DNA from: Marinobacter profundi
Lineage (GTDB): Bacteria > Pseudomonadota > Gammaproteobacteria > Pseudomonadales > Oleiphilaceae
DNA: 64,000 nucleotides
Reading direction: 5' to 3'
Assembly: GCF_002744715.1 (NCBI RefSeq)
Contig: NZ_KZ319374.1
Location: forward strand, 156,322 to 220,321
Part shown: piece after piece, positions 18,446 through 28,045 of the stretch
Position numbering within the stretch: the first letter of the stretch is position 1
Layout of the letters: the number at the start of each line of letters is the position of its first letter
The notes under the pieces: generated by a model
Told to the model about the DNA's origin: nothing
Seen by the model: only the letters and a program-made list of their open reading frames with translations
Databases searched by the model: none
Position numbers and translations under genes: made by a program

Positions 18446-19236
18446 TCGCCGGAAACGTCCGTGGACTGTCCGCTCTCGTCGGGTTTGCGTTGTGCCAGCC
18501 GGCCGAACACGATGCCCAGTTCGAACAACAGCCACATGGGCAGTGCCAGCAGGGTCTGGGAAATCACATCGGGCGGTGTCAGCAGCATGCCGATAATAAA
18601 ACAGCCCACCACAATGTAGGGCCGTTTGGCGGCCAGGTCTGCCGGAGTTGTTGCGCCGGTAAGGATCAGCAGGATGGTGGCAATGGGAATTTCGAAGGCC
18701 ACCCCGAAGGCAAAGAACATCTTCAGTACAAAGTTCAGATAACTGCTGATATCGGGCAGTTCCACGATGCCTTCCGGGCCGATGGCGGTAAAGAACCCGA
18801 ACACCAGCGGGAACACCACGTAGTAGGCAAAGGCCGCACCCAGGTAGAACAGGATGACCGAGGTAAACAGCAGCGGGAAGGCCAATCGCTTTTCATGGGC
18901 ATAGAGCCCGGGAGCAATAAAGCTCCAGAGCTGGTAGAGAATGATCGGAATTGCGGCGAAGACTGCCAGCACCAGCGCCAGTTTCAGCGGTGCAAAGAAC
19001 GGCGAGGTGACGTCGGTGGCAATCATGGTCTGGCCAACGGGTAGCAGGTCCCGCAGCGGCTGGGACAGCCACAGGTAGAGTTCGTTGGCAAAGGGGTAAA
19101 TCACGGCAAAGCAGATTACTACCGCGAGCACCATCTTGAGCATGCGGTTGCGCAGTTCAAGCAGGTGTTCGATCAGCGGCATCTCTGACTGGGCTGCGGA
19201 TTGCTGGCTGTGGTCGCCGTCAGGCTTGCTGGTCAT
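18442..19236 (-). CDS. tatC: Sec-independent protein translocase TatC
   Basis: A 264-residue inner-membrane protein with six helices. TatC with TatB forms the receptor for twin-arginine signal peptides. The N-terminal MPLIEHLLELRNRMLK contains the conserved Glu and Arg that contact the signal peptide, and PFFAPLKLAL and the Glu of AFEIPIATILL are typical. The start overlaps the tatB stop by four bases. The pathway has at least one client here: the sulfite dehydrogenase catalytic subunit at 62652-63878 has a twin-arginine leader. Confidence 0.97.
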   Translation of the reverse strand: MTSKPDGDHSQQSAAQSEMPLIEHLLELRNRMLKMVLAVVICFAVIYPFANELYLWLSQPLRDLLPVGQTMIATDVTSPFFAPLKLALVLAVFAAIPIILYQLWSFIAPGLYAHEKRLAFPLLFTSVILFYLGAAFAYYVVFPLVFGFFTAIGPEGIVELPDISSYLNFVLKMFFAFGVAFEIPIATILLILTGATTPADLAAKRPYIVVGCFIIGMLLTPPDVISQTLLALPMWLLFELGIVFGRLAQRKPDESGQSTDVSGE

Positions 19237-19703
19237 GAACGGGATTCCGGCGCGCTGTCCTGGGTCGGGCGGGACGCTGAGGCCCCGGTTGTGGCGTTTG
19301 ATGAAGGCGGATCCGAGGCCTCTCCGGCGCTGCTACTGGCAGACCCCGGCGCCGCCTCACCGGGTGGCTCGGCCACCCGGCGGGTAGCCGGGGCGGGGCG
19401 CGGTTTGCTGGTCTGGTTGTCGGGGAGAATCATGTGTTCGTACTTCTTCGCCTCGTCGAGGGCGCCACGAACCGTTTTTTCCACGTCTTCCAGGCCCACG
19501 TCACCGGCCTGCCGCAGTTGTTCGCGGAGTTCTTCGGCCTTCAGTTGCCGGTCCAGCTCCGACGTGAACTGGTTGACCATGCGGCGGGCACCGCCGATCC
19601 AGCGACCGGCCGCGCGTGCCGCTGTGGGCAAACGCTCCGGTCCCAGTACCAACAGGGCAATGACGCCGCAGATCAGCAGCTCGAGAAAGCCGATATCAAA
19701 CAT
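19233..19703 (-). CDS. tatB: Sec-independent protein translocase TatB
   Basis: A 156-residue protein with a short N-terminal helix (MFDIGFLELLICGVIALLVL, hinge containing LGPERLP), an amphipathic helix, and a long Pro/Ala/Ser-rich unstructured tail. The LGPERLP motif separates TatB from TatA. The tail is of ordinary length for the family. Located between tatA and tatC in the conserved order, with a four-base overlap into tatC. Confidence 0.95.
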   Translation of the reverse strand: MFDIGFLELLICGVIALLVLGPERLPTAARAAGRWIGGARRMVNQFTSELDRQLKAEELREQLRQAGDVGLEDVEKTVRGALDEAKKYEHMILPDNQTSKPRPAPATRRVAEPPGEAAPGSASSSAGEASDPPSSNATTGASASRPTQDSAPESRS

Positions 19704-19713
19704 TCAGCCCGTC

Positions 19714-19950
19714 TCAGCTGTGGGATTTGTCCTGGGCCTTTTCCTCGGCACGGGTTTGATGAACCGGTGCGTCAGTCTTGCCTTCGATGGATTCCTTGCT
19801 GGCTTCCTTGTCTTCGTCGTCATTCATGGACTTCTTGAATCCGCGAATGGCGCCGCCAAGGTCGCTGCCAATGTTGCGGAGTTTCTTGGTTCCGAACAAC
19901 AGCACGACGATGCCGAGTACGATGAGAAGTTGCCAGATACTGATACCCAT
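19714..19950 (-). CDS. tatA: Sec-independent protein translocase TatA
   Basis: A 78-residue protein: N-terminal transmembrane helix (about residues 3-20), the [10 protein letters not shown] hinge typical of TatA, an amphipathic helix with [15 protein letters not shown], and an acidic/lysine tail. It multimerises to form the Tat pore. First gene of tatABC, 100 bases after the hisE stop, with a CGAGGAACCCC ribosome region. Confidence 0.95.
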   Translation of the reverse strand: MGISIWQLLIVLGIVVLLFGTKKLRNIGSDLGGAIRGFKKSMNDDEDKEASKESIEGKTDAPVHQTRAEEKAQDKSHS

Positions 19951-20011
19951 GCCGGGGTTCCTCGTCTTTAATGTTCAGTCACAGTCGATTGTACGCTACT
20001 CAGCCCGCTTT

Positions 20012-20043
20012 CCGGAAACCCCCGTAGGGGGTATTGCTTCCGG
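20012..20043 (-). other. Two-part hairpin between hisE and tatA
   Basis: ACCCCC-GTA-GGGGGT (20018-20032) is enclosed by CCGGAA and TTCCGG arms. There is no T-tract, so it may be a rho-assisted terminator, attenuator or messenger stabiliser separating the his and tat parts of the cluster. Confidence 0.5.
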
Positions 20044-20050
20044 CAGAGGA

Positions 20051-20380
20051 CTACTGGTCGCGCGATGCTTTTTCTTCCAGTCCTGACAGGTTGAACCGGC
20101 TGGCCAGTTCGTCAAGTACGTCTTTTGGTTCCAGTCCGAGCCGGGACAGCATTACCAGGGTATGAAACCACAGGTCGGCTGTCTCGTAGACCACATCCCG
20201 GGTCTCCCCCGATTGCTCGGCGTCCTTGGCGGCAATGATGGTCTCGGTACACTCTTCGCCAACCTTCTCCAGGATCTTGTTCAGACCCTTGGCGTGCAGG
20301 CTGGCGACATAGGACTTGTCGGCGTCCGCGTGTTTGCGGGCTTCCAGGACCCGTCCCAGTTGTTCCAGTACGTCACTCAT
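20051..20380 (-). CDS. hisE: Phosphoribosyl-ATP pyrophosphatase
   Basis: A 109-residue helical enzyme of the MazG-like fold. It hydrolyses phosphoribosyl-ATP to phosphoribosyl-AMP and pyrophosphate, the second step of histidine synthesis. Metal-binding acids occur in [15 protein letters not shown] and YETADLWFH. It is separate from HisI here, unlike the fused enterobacterial HisIE, and overlaps hisI by eight bases. The hisI-hisE-tatABC order is that of Pseudomonas. Confidence 0.95.
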   Translation of the reverse strand: MSDVLEQLGRVLEARKHADADKSYVASLHAKGLNKILEKVGEECTETIIAAKDAEQSGETRDVVYETADLWFHTLVMLSRLGLEPKDVLDELASRFNLSGLEEKASRDQ

Positions 20381-20810
20381 GGCTGCTGTTTCCTTCGCCG
20401 TTACCGTAGATGGCCTGTGGGTCCTTGATCACTGCGTCCACGCTGACCCACTGCCCCTGTTCCAGTTTGCGGTAAAAACAGCTACGGCGGCCAGTATGGC
20501 AGGCAATGCCACCCTGCTGTTCAACCTTGAGCAGAATCACATCTTCGTCGCAATCCAGGCGGATTTCGCGGACCACCTGTTGGTGGCCGGAGGATTCGCC
20601 CTTGCGCCAGAGCTTTCCCCGGGAGCGGGACCAGTACACTGCGCGACCTTCCGTTGCGGTCAACTGCAGGGATTCCCGGTTCATCCAGGCCATCATCAGG
20701 ATCTCGCCGGTGACGGCGTCCTGGGCGATGGCGGGGACGAGACCGTCGGCCGTCCAGCGAACCTGGCTCAGCCAGTCAGGGCTCCCGACATTAGATGATG
20801 AATCTTGCAT
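20373..20810 (-). CDS. hisI: Phosphoribosyl-AMP cyclohydrolase
   Basis: About 145 residues. The enzyme opens the adenine ring of phosphoribosyl-AMP, the third step of histidine synthesis. Zn and Mg sites are visible: [14 protein letters not shown] with the Asp cluster, and Cys residues in [13 protein letters not shown]. The ATG at 20810 has an AGGA site; a start 51 bases upstream is possible but its extra residues are not typical of the family. The functional pair hisI and hisE follow the ubi genes, a conserved but functionally mixed cluster. Confidence 0.94.
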   Translation of the reverse strand: MQDSSSNVGSPDWLSQVRWTADGLVPAIAQDAVTGEILMMAWMNRESLQLTATEGRAVYWSRSRGKLWRKGESSGHQQVVREIRLDCDEDVILLKVEQQGGIACHTGRRSCFYRKLEQGQWVSVDAVIKDPQAIYGNGEGNSSHE

Positions 20811-20847
20811 TTGTGTGAATCCTGTTAAGTGCATGGCCATGTCCTGC

Positions 20848-22494
20848 TCAGTGGCGTCCACCGCGGATGATCAGCCAGCCGGCAGCGGCCAGGGCGGCCC
20901 AGCCCCAGGCGGGCACGGCGGCGGCCAGGGTCGGGAGGTCGCCGGTCGTGCCCAGCCAGGTTCCTGCAACCAGTATCAGTGCCAGCAGGCCGCGGCGCCA
21001 GCGGCGGTCCGAGCTGGCCCGCGCCTCGTTGAGCAGCTCCAGTGTAGCCTGATTGGACTGCGCCGTGGGGTGGCTGCTGCGCAGCTGGACCAGTGCGTCG
21101 TGGACCAGTTGCGGCATTTCCGGAGACTGTTCGAGCCAGGCCGGCAGGTGCGATTGCAGCGACTTGAGCAGGCCCGATGGTCCGATGCGCTTGCGCATCC
21201 AGCTTTCCAGGAACGGCTGCGCGGTGCTCCACAGGTCCAGCTCCGGATAGAGCTGGCGACCGAGGCCTTCCACGTTCAGCAGGGTTTTCTGTAACAGCAC
21301 CAGCTGGGGTTGAACTTCCATGTTGAAACGGCGGGCCGTCTGGAACAGCCGCAGCAGGAAGTGACCGAAGGAAATGTCCTTCAGCGGACGCTCGAAAATG
21401 GGTTCGCAGACGGTGCGGATGGCGGCTTCGAACTCGTTGACCCGGGTATCCGGCGGGACCCAGCCGGACTGGATGTGCAGCTGCGCCACCTGGCGGTAAT
21501 CACGACGGAAGAACGCCAGCAGGTTGCGGGCCAGATAGCTCTGATCATCCGGGGCCAGGGTGCCCACGATGCCGAAATCGATGGCGATGTACTTGGGGTC
21601 GGCCGGGTTGCTGGCATCGACAAAAATGTTGCCCGGGTGCATGTCGGCGTGGAAGAAGCTGTCGCGGAACACCTGGGTGAAGAAGATCTCGACGCCTTTT
21701 TCAGCCAGTACCTTGAGGTCGACGCCCGCCGCCCGCAGCGCCGCCACGTCGGCAATGGGAATCCCGCGGATCCGCTCCATCACCAGTACCTGGCGGCGGG
21801 TGTAGTCCCAGTCGATGAAGGGAATGTAGATCAGCGATGAGTTGTCGAAGTTGCGCCGCAGCTGGCTGGCGTTGGCCGCCTCCCGTTGCAGGTCCAGTTC
21901 GTCATGGATGGTGGCGTCGTAGTCGGCAACCACTTCTACCGGGTGCAGCCGCTTGCCCTCGGACCAGTATTTTTCCAGCAGGCCGGCCATCAGGTACATC
22001 AGTGCCAGATCCTGGTGGATGACCTTTTCGATGCCGGGGCGCAGCACCTTGACCACCACCTGCTGGCCGGTCGGCAGGGTGGCGGCATGGACCTGGGCGA
22101 CCGAGGCGGACGCCATGGGGTCCGCCTCGAACTCGGCAAACAGCTCGGTAACCGGCTTGCCCAGGCTGGCTTCGATGATGGCGCGGGCCTGGGCACTGGG
22201 GAAGGGGGGTACCCGGTCCTGCAGGTGCTTGAGGGATTCCGCCATGTCATCCGGCAACAGGTCGCGTCGGGTGGACAGGATCTGGCCGAACTTCACGAAT
22301 ACCGGACCGAGCTCCTCGAATGCCAGCCGCAGGCGATCGCCGCGGTCCAGCTTGGGTTGCGGGAACAGGTGCCAGGGAGCCAGCAGGAAAAATACCTTGA
22401 GTGGTGCCGGCAGTTCGGCCAGCGGCAGGAATGTGTCCAGGCGGTAACGACAGAATACCCAGGCAATACGGAACAGGCGCTGCAGGCGGGTCAC
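20848..22494 (-). CDS. ubiB: Ubiquinone biosynthesis protein UbiB
   Basis: A 548-residue atypical kinase/ATPase of the ABC1/UbiB family needed for ubiquinone synthesis, thought to extract or present hydrophobic intermediates. The family KxGQ motif is [11 protein letters not shown] (about residues 68-78). The Ala-rich loop [11 protein letters not shown] replaces the usual glycine loop, and HADMHPGN and AIDFGIVG carry the catalytic-loop and metal-binding residues. Two C-terminal membrane helices (about 500-545) anchor it. Its start overlaps ubiJ by four bases. Confidence 0.96.
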   Translation of the reverse strand: MTRLQRLFRIAWVFCRYRLDTFLPLAELPAPLKVFFLLAPWHLFPQPKLDRGDRLRLAFEELGPVFVKFGQILSTRRDLLPDDMAESLKHLQDRVPPFPSAQARAIIEASLGKPVTELFAEFEADPMASASVAQVHAATLPTGQQVVVKVLRPGIEKVIHQDLALMYLMAGLLEKYWSEGKRLHPVEVVADYDATIHDELDLQREAANASQLRRNFDNSSLIYIPFIDWDYTRRQVLVMERIRGIPIADVAALRAAGVDLKVLAEKGVEIFFTQVFRDSFFHADMHPGNIFVDASNPADPKYIAIDFGIVGTLAPDDQSYLARNLLAFFRRDYRQVAQLHIQSGWVPPDTRVNEFEAAIRTVCEPIFERPLKDISFGHFLLRLFQTARRFNMEVQPQLVLLQKTLLNVEGLGRQLYPELDLWSTAQPFLESWMRKRIGPSGLLKSLQSHLPAWLEQSPEMPQLVHDALVQLRSSHPTAQSNQATLELLNEARASSDRRWRRGLLALILVAGTWLGTTGDLPTLAAAVPAWGWAALAAAGWLIIRGGRH

Positions 22495-23135
22495 GGCTTC
22501 TCCCGGTTGGGGGCTTCAGGGTTGTTGTCTTCCAGTTGACCCAGGCGGGCGTCCAGCCGCTCGACCTGCAGGCTCAGGGCGTCAATCTCGGTAAAGGTGG
22601 CTTCCAGTTCACGGCGGCCAGGCAGGCTCCGGCTTTCCTCGTGGATATACTCTTCCAGGTTGGCGCTGAGGGAGCGGAACGCCTGCCGGCTCCAGTGTGC
22701 GGCACCGCGCAGGCGACGCCCGATAAAGTGCGCAGGCACATCACCGATATGGCCGGCCATGGCGGCTTCCCAGTCAGGGTCGAGTTGATTGAGTGCGCGC
22801 TGGAACTGGTGTGCCAGGCCGGTATCTCCGGTCACCCGGATCCGGCCGAGGCTGAAAACCTGGTCGTCACCGGTCGCCAGGGCGATGAACGCCAAGGGCC
22901 GGCCGGACAATACCAGGGCAGGTCTCTCCGCCGGCTGGCTGCCGACCTGTACCCGGTCCCCGGCCTGCTGCAGGGTAAGATGCATCGCCAACGGGTTGGT
23001 CAGGCTGAACTGGACCGGTTCCGACAGCGCTGCCAGCAGGGCCTTGCGACCGGCCGGATCCAGTGCCAAGGCGCTGTTAAGCGCGCCTTCAACAATGGCG
23101 GTGATGCCGGACAGCAGGGTCGGGCCCGGCAGCAT
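22491..23135 (-). CDS. ubiJ: Ubiquinone biosynthesis accessory factor UbiJ (SCP2 domain)
   Basis: A 214-residue protein. The N-terminal SCP2 lipid-binding domain (about residues 15-115) contains a hydrophobic pocket, and the C-terminal 45 residues form a charged coiled coil. UbiJ with UbiK organises the soluble Ubi complex around the polyprenyl chain. It overlaps ubiE by one base and ubiB by four bases, giving the conserved ubiE-ubiJ-ubiB operon. Confidence 0.92.
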   Translation of the reverse strand: MLPGPTLLSGITAIVEGALNSALALDPAGRKALLAALSEPVQFSLTNPLAMHLTLQQAGDRVQVGSQPAERPALVLSGRPLAFIALATGDDQVFSLGRIRVTGDTGLAHQFQRALNQLDPDWEAAMAGHIGDVPAHFIGRRLRGAAHWSRQAFRSLSANLEEYIHEESRSLPGRRELEATFTEIDALSLQVERLDARLGQLEDNNPEAPNREKP

Positions 23136-23926
23136 CAGGGCTTGATCCCCACGTGCAGCGCGACAATACCGCCGGTCATGTTGTGGTACTTGCAGTTCAC
23201 CAGGCCGGCGTCTTCCATCATGCCCTTCAGGGTGTCCTGGTCCGGGTGCATGCGGATTGACTCGGCCAGGTACTGGTAACTGCCGGAGTCGCCGGCAATC
23301 AGTTGGCCCATCAGCGGCAGGGCGTTGAACGAGTACAGGTCGTAGGCCTTGCTCAGCAACGGATTAACGGGCTTGGAAAATTCCAGCACCATCAGCTTGC
23401 CACCGGGCTTGAGGACCCGTGTCATGTCGCGCAGGGCCTGGTCCTTGTCGGTCACGTTACGCAGGCCGAAGGCAATGGACACCGCATTGAAACTGTTGTC
23501 CGGGAACGGCAAGTGCTCGGCGTCCGCCTGCACATACTCGATGTTGCCGGCGTAACCCCGGTCGGTCAGGCGGCTGCGGCCAACCTGCAGCATGGACGCG
23601 TTGATGTCCGCCAGGACCACCTTGCCGGCGGGCCCTACCAGATCGGAGAACTTCATGGTCAGGTCACCGGTGCCGCCGGCAATGTCCAGTACCCGGTGGC
23701 CGGGACGCACACCGCTGAGCTCAATGGTGAAACGCTTCCACAGCCGGTGGACACCCATCGACATCAGGTCATTCATCAGGTCGTACTTGCCCGCCACCGA
23801 GTGGAAAACCTCGGCCACCTGGCCCGCTTTCTGGCTTTTCGGCACATTGCGGAAGCCGAAATGGGTGACGTCGTCCTGCCCTGGAGTGGGGGTGGCCTGG
23901 TCGGGTGACGGTTGTTGCTGGGTCAT
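23135..23926 (-). CDS. ubiE: Ubiquinone/menaquinone C-methyltransferase UbiE
   Basis: A 263-residue class I SAM methyltransferase that C-methylates the demethyl quinone ring. SAM motif I is [15 protein letters not shown], with [28 protein letters not shown] following, a run diagnostic of UbiE, and VLEFSKP later. The extra 15 or so N-terminal residues are Gln/Pro-rich and poorly conserved. First gene of the ubiE-ubiJ-ubiB-hisI-hisE-tat series. Confidence 0.96.
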   Translation of the reverse strand: MTQQQPSPDQATPTPGQDDVTHFGFRNVPKSQKAGQVAEVFHSVAGKYDLMNDLMSMGVHRLWKRFTIELSGVRPGHRVLDIAGGTGDLTMKFSDLVGPAGKVVLADINASMLQVGRSRLTDRGYAGNIEYVQADAEHLPFPDNSFNAVSIAFGLRNVTDKDQALRDMTRVLKPGGKLMVLEFSKPVNPLLSKAYDLYSFNALPLMGQLIAGDSGSYQYLAESIRMHPDQDTLKGMMEDAGLVNCKYHNMTGGIVALHVGIKP

Positions 23927-24084
23927 GGCGGTGTCCTGTCAGAATCTGAACCCCGTATTCTAACGGTTAGGGGGGGCGCTACAAGGTGTGCCCGGGTATT
24001 TATTGACTTGAGTACGACTTTTGCTTGCGGCCGGTAATTTTATAAACTGTCTATCAACAAGCCACTCCCCAGAGACCCGACACC

Positions 24085-24363
24085 ATGTCTGTTATTGATG
24101 TTCATCGCCCCCACGCGCTCGATAAAGCCCATGCCCGTGCCGCGGCCGAAACCCTTGCCGAGGACCTGTCCCGCCAGTTTGATGTTCATTACCAGTGGGA
24201 AGGTGATGTGATGAAGTTCAAGCGCAGCGGGGTCAAGGGCCAGCTCGACATCTCGCCGAGCGACATCCACGTTCACCTCGAGCTGGGCATGTTGCTGCGG
24301 CCCTTCAAGTCACGGATCGAGCAGGAAATCCACAGCCAGCTCGACCAGATCGTCCAGGCCTGA
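24085..24363 (+). CDS. Polyhydroxyalkanoic acid system family protein
   Basis: A 92-residue protein of the family annotated as polyhydroxyalkanoic acid system or PHA granule-associated. The conserved core is a beta-rich steroidogenic-like fold: FDVHYQWEGDVMKFKRSGVKGQLDI followed by LELGMLLRPFKSRIEQEI. Function within PHA metabolism is not established and no PHA synthase is in the window. It is convergent with the following gene. A wax ester synthase gene lies 2 kb away, so storage-lipid involvement is plausible but inferred. Confidence 0.78.
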   Translation: MSVIDVHRPHALDKAHARAAAETLAEDLSRQFDVHYQWEGDVMKFKRSGVKGQLDISPSDIHVHLELGMLLRPFKSRIEQEIHSQLDQIVQA

Positions 24364-24379
24364 TCCCGCCAGCTACCGG

Positions 24380-25129
24380 TCAGAGGTGTTCGGGCAGCCG
24401 GAACGGCTCCTGCTGACCGGCAAGGATGTTCGTCAGCACCGCTTTCTCCCGGGTGATGAGCCGGTCGAGCAAGGCATCGACGTCCTCCATGGCGCGGAAC
24501 GCGGTGTAGCCGCGGTGAAGAAACGAGTGGAGGTCGCTCAGCCCGGCCATTTCCGCCGGTGTGCCGGTCATGCTGAGGAGCCAGCCGAGGGTCCGGTTAC
24601 GCACGTAACGGTCCAGTTGCTGCCCCACATCGGCAACCAGTTCGATCTGGCGCTCCCGTTGCGCCTGCTGGCCGGCGGCGCGGAACGCCTCGCAGTAACG
24701 GTCGGTGGTGAGGTTGTCGGCACTGGTCCCGAGCCGGTGCAGGGCTTCGGTGAGTTCCAGGTCGAGCAGCTGGGTGACCAGGTTGAGTTCCACCAGTCCG
24801 CCGAAGGTATCGAGCAGGTGTTCCGGCAGCCATTTGACCATTTTCGGGAAGACCCGGTCGATATTGTCGTCGCGCTGTGTCATTCCGGCGGGGGCATAAA
24901 GGTCGGTCAGCAGGAATTCCAGGCCGGTGTGGAAATCGGGGTGCCGGTAGAGGTCCTGATGGGTCATCTTGAGCCGCTGAACCTGCCATTCGGCCACCTT
25001 GCCCATATCGCCCAGCAGCGGGTGCGTCGCCTTGTGCTGACGGAAGTCATGATAGGCCAGAAGCTGATGCTGCAGTCGCCGGGCGCTGTCGCTGCGGACA
25101 GGCGTGGCGATCAGGCGCTCGCGATACAT
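24380..25129 (-). CDS. FFLEELY-motif-type protein
   Basis: A 249-residue soluble, all-helical protein. The segments RLQHQLLAYHDFRQ, HQDLYRHPDFHTGLEFLLTDLYAP and RDDNIDRVFPKMVKWLPEHLL match the pattern of the FFLEELY motif family of uncharacterised proteins; here the motif reads FLLTDLY. The family is common in marine gammaproteobacteria and often sits near lipid-storage genes. No catalytic residues can be assigned. Confidence 0.65.
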   Translation of the reverse strand: MYRERLIATPVRSDSARRLQHQLLAYHDFRQHKATHPLLGDMGKVAEWQVQRLKMTHQDLYRHPDFHTGLEFLLTDLYAPAGMTQRDDNIDRVFPKMVKWLPEHLLDTFGGLVELNLVTQLLDLELTEALHRLGTSADNLTTDRYCEAFRAAGQQAQRERQIELVADVGQQLDRYVRNRTLGWLLSMTGTPAEMAGLSDLHSFLHRGYTAFRAMEDVDALLDRLITREKAVLTNILAGQQEPFRLPEHL

Positions 25130-25201
25130 GGGAAGGGCACTCTCCGGTAGACCAATGACCTGGGGCCGATAGTCTACCGGAGCCGGTGCGAGATGGCAGC
25201 C

Positions 25202-26125
25202 TTAAAGCTGGCAGGCGGTGGGCAGGGTCTCGAACCCGGGTACCCATTCCTTGCTGTCGAGGGTGATGAAATGGCTCGGTGCCTCGGTTTCGACAATCCG
25301 CATGGTTGTCGGGCTCTGGCGGGCACTGGCCAGCATGGCGCCGCGGTCGAGAATGCGGTCCACCCGCGGAATCAGGAAAGTGCCATGGCGGATCTGGTCA
25401 TACACCGCGGTATCGGTGCGCTCCATCCATTCCATGATGTCTTCGATGTTGCGCACAATGGTGAGGTGATCCCGGGTGGCCGAGAACAGCTTGCTGAGTA
25501 ACTGTTTCTTGCGCGGGTTCATCTTGCCGAAAAAGGTCTGGCCATAGGCGGAGGAGGGGGCGCTGTTGATCAGACGGATCAGCCAGGGCCACATGCCGTG
25601 ACTGACCGGCTCCAGCAGGGTGGTTACCAGGGCGTGCAACCTGCCCTGGGGCAGTACGGGCGCTTCCAGCACCACTTCCACGGTGTCATAGAGTTCCGGG
25701 CGCAGGCGGATGGCTTCAAGGATTACCGCACCGCCGCGGGAGTGGCCGTGGACCCGGATGTTGTCGGTAGACGGCAGGTTGGACAGCGCCTGGTTGAGGA
25801 TGCAGGCGTCGTACTGAATGGTGCCTTCCAGGTACTTGATCGGCACTTCCCAGTCCGGCGATTCTGGAGTGACACCGTTCACCGGGATGTGGTAGTTGCT
25901 GCAGGTCAGCAGCACCAGTTCGGTGGTGGGGGCTTCATAGGCCTGGGTGAAGTAACAGTGATTTTCCAGAAAACCATGGACGCCGATCACCGTCTGTTCG
26001 GCAGCACCACTGTGGTTGCGTACCGACACGGCCCCCTGGCCAACCCGGTAGACCCGTCCGGAAAACATTTCCGAATAGGCACTCTCGATCGGTTTGATCA
26101 GTTTACGAACGTGGCTCGCTTTCAT
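25202..26125 (-). CDS. Alpha/beta hydrolase
   Basis: A 307-residue alpha/beta hydrolase. The nucleophile elbow is GHSRGG with Ser129, and VIGVHGFLEN (about residues 46-55) would supply the oxyanion-hole region. A His in APSHF near the C-terminus is a candidate catalytic base. The ATG at 26125 is chosen for its GGAG site; reading further upstream gives low-quality sequence. Substrate is unknown; proximity to wax ester and PHA-type genes suggests a lipid ester, but this is inference. Confidence 0.75.
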   Translation of the reverse strand: MKASHVRKLIKPIESAYSEMFSGRVYRVGQGAVSVRNHSGAAEQTVIGVHGFLENHCYFTQAYEAPTTELVLLTCSNYHIPVNGVTPESPDWEVPIKYLEGTIQYDACILNQALSNLPSTDNIRVHGHSRGGAVILEAIRLRPELYDTVEVVLEAPVLPQGRLHALVTTLLEPVSHGMWPWLIRLINSAPSSAYGQTFFGKMNPRKKQLLSKLFSATRDHLTIVRNIEDIMEWMERTDTAVYDQIRHGTFLIPRVDRILDRGAMLASARQSPTTMRIVETEAPSHFITLDSKEWVPGFETLPTACQL

Positions 26126-26498
26126 AACCCATCTCCACCAGCAGTGTCTGACCCGTCTTATGATTGGTTGTTTGCAGGGCGGGTCCTGCTGTTGTATCGC
26201 GTTGTGGTACTTGTTGTATTGGCACTGAATACCAGTGTTACGCCGAGCCAGGGCCAATGGTCTGCTTGGTCGCGGTGCCGGATTGCGCACCATTACTGGC
26301 TAATAACCATTTCATCATTCCTTATTTCGAGTATAGAGGGGAAGGGTTAACTGCGCGTAATTTTTTGTAAGACCGTGACCGGCCGCGGTTTTATGGAGCC
26401 CCCGCGGCTTGTCTGGCACAATGCCGGGTCAACTTGTCCAATAATAATGATCTTGCCTTCGGGGGCTGCCGGGTTTGAGTCACAAGGAATCGCACCTC
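26126..26498. promoter_or_regulatory. Divergent intergenic region (373 bp)
   Basis: Relatively AT-rich region between the minus-strand hydrolase and the plus-strand acyltransferase, so it should hold two promoters. AATAATAATGATCTTG near 26440 is a possible -10 region for the acyltransferase. No clear gene, RNA or strong dyad was seen. Confidence 0.4.
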
Positions 26499-27872
26499 AT
26501 GTTGCCGGTGGATGCTGCCTGGCTGGCGCTCGAGGCCCCCCACAATCCGATGACCATCACCGTGATGATGCGGGTCGAGGGGCTCACCGAAAACCGCCTG
26601 CAGGAATTTATCGAGCGCTACTGGCTGGCCTGGGAGCGGTTTCGCCTGCTGCCGGTCCGTAAGGGGCCGGCGTGGCACTGGCAAGCGGATCCGTTGTTTG
26701 CCCTCCGCCATCACCTCGCGGTTGTCCCGCACTCTCTGGATGCGGAGGCTTTGCAGGACTGGGTATCGGCGCGGCTCAATCAGCCTCTGCCAGACTACCG
26801 CCCGCGCTGGAAATTCTGGCTGGTGCCCCATGCCGAGGGCGGTGCCGCCCTGTTGTTGCGTATCCACCATTGTTACGCCGACGGACTGGCCCTGCTGGAG
26901 GTGTTTGACCGCCTCTGTCCGACCTCGCCGCGGCAGCCCCCGGCCATCTACGGGGGCCGGGAGAGCACCGAGCCGACCCGCTGGCTCGACGGCACCCGGG
27001 CCTGGCTGGCGGAGTTGCTGGCCGGGGAGGGGGGCACCAATACGGCGGCGGTCATGTCGGCGCGGTCCGCCGCCGGCTCCCGCAACCGGCTGGAACAGGC
27101 TGCCCTGCGCGGAGTGCGGCTGGTTAACGAACTGAGCCATTTCGTGGTGGAAGCCGAGGACACCCCGTCGCCCTTGCGTCAGACCCTGCTCGGTCGTCGC
27201 CGCTGCTGCTGGTCGGAGCCGTTGCCGCTGGCGCAGTTTCGCTCGGTCGCCCGCAGCGCCGGTGTGACCATCAACGATGTTCTGCTGAGCTGCGTGGCCA
27301 GTGCGGTACGCCAGGCACTTGCCGGTGCCGGGGTCGATCTGGACCAGGCCTGCGCCCATGCCGCCGTGCCGGTGGATATCCGCAGCCGGTTGCCGGACGG
27401 GGTGAGCCCGCCGGAGGGCAGCCTGGGGAACTACTTCGGGACGGTCTTCGTGCCCCTGCCGGTGGATGGCGGCAGTCCGCTGGAGCGCCTTTACCGGATC
27501 AAACATGAAACCCGCCGCCTCAAGCGCAGCTGGCAACCGGGCATTTCCTGGGCCCTTGCCGGCGCGGCTGCCTTGCTGCCTGACCATCTCCGCCAGGCGG
27601 TTGCCGAACTGTTCTGCCGCAAGGCCAGTACCGTGGTGTCCAATGTACCGGGTACCCGCGAGCCGCGATACCTGGCCGGATGCCGGATTACCGAGCAGAT
27701 GTACTGGGTTCCCCGTGCCGGTGACATTGGTCTCGGTGTCAGCGTGGTCAGCTATGCCGGCCAGGTCCAGTTCGGCGTCGTGGCAGACGAGGCCGTAGTG
27801 GCCGACCCGCAGCAGTTCCTGGCCTGCTGCCTGGCGGAGCTGGAGGAGCTGGCCGGCAAGGCCGGGTCGTAA
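26499..27872 (+). CDS. Wax ester synthase/diacylglycerol acyltransferase (WS/DGAT)
   Basis: A 457-residue enzyme that transfers an acyl group from acyl-CoA to a fatty alcohol or diacylglycerol, producing storage wax ester or triacylglycerol. The catalytic HHxxxDG motif is HHCYADG (H123-G129), and the second family block, NDVLLSCVASAVRQAL, is present. The PLWxxxxV-type block is replaced by PRWKFWLV. I chose the ATG at 26499 because AAGGA lies upstream and MLPVDAAWLALE matches family starts; a TTG 24 bases earlier is possible. WS/DGAT enzymes are prominent in Marinobacter, Alcanivorax and Acinetobacter. Confidence 0.88.
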   Translation: MLPVDAAWLALEAPHNPMTITVMMRVEGLTENRLQEFIERYWLAWERFRLLPVRKGPAWHWQADPLFALRHHLAVVPHSLDAEALQDWVSARLNQPLPDYRPRWKFWLVPHAEGGAALLLRIHHCYADGLALLEVFDRLCPTSPRQPPAIYGGRESTEPTRWLDGTRAWLAELLAGEGGTNTAAVMSARSAAGSRNRLEQAALRGVRLVNELSHFVVEAEDTPSPLRQTLLGRRRCCWSEPLPLAQFRSVARSAGVTINDVLLSCVASAVRQALAGAGVDLDQACAHAAVPVDIRSRLPDGVSPPEGSLGNYFGTVFVPLPVDGGSPLERLYRIKHETRRLKRSWQPGISWALAGAAALLPDHLRQAVAELFCRKASTVVSNVPGTREPRYLAGCRITEQMYWVPRAGDIGLGVSVVSYAGQVQFGVVADEAVVADPQQFLACCLAELEELAGKAGS

Positions 27873-28045
27873 TCCCAAAGTCCTGATCCGGGGGCCTCCT
27901 AAATAAGCAGTGAACCGGCTCCCTTGGCGAATATCCCCTGTTGTTCCCTTCACCGACCATGAGGCTCAGGCGAATCATGCCGCCTCGGGAAGCCGGTCGG
28001 AACCGGTTTTCCTGGTCCCAGAATTCAACAAAAACCGGGGGAACT

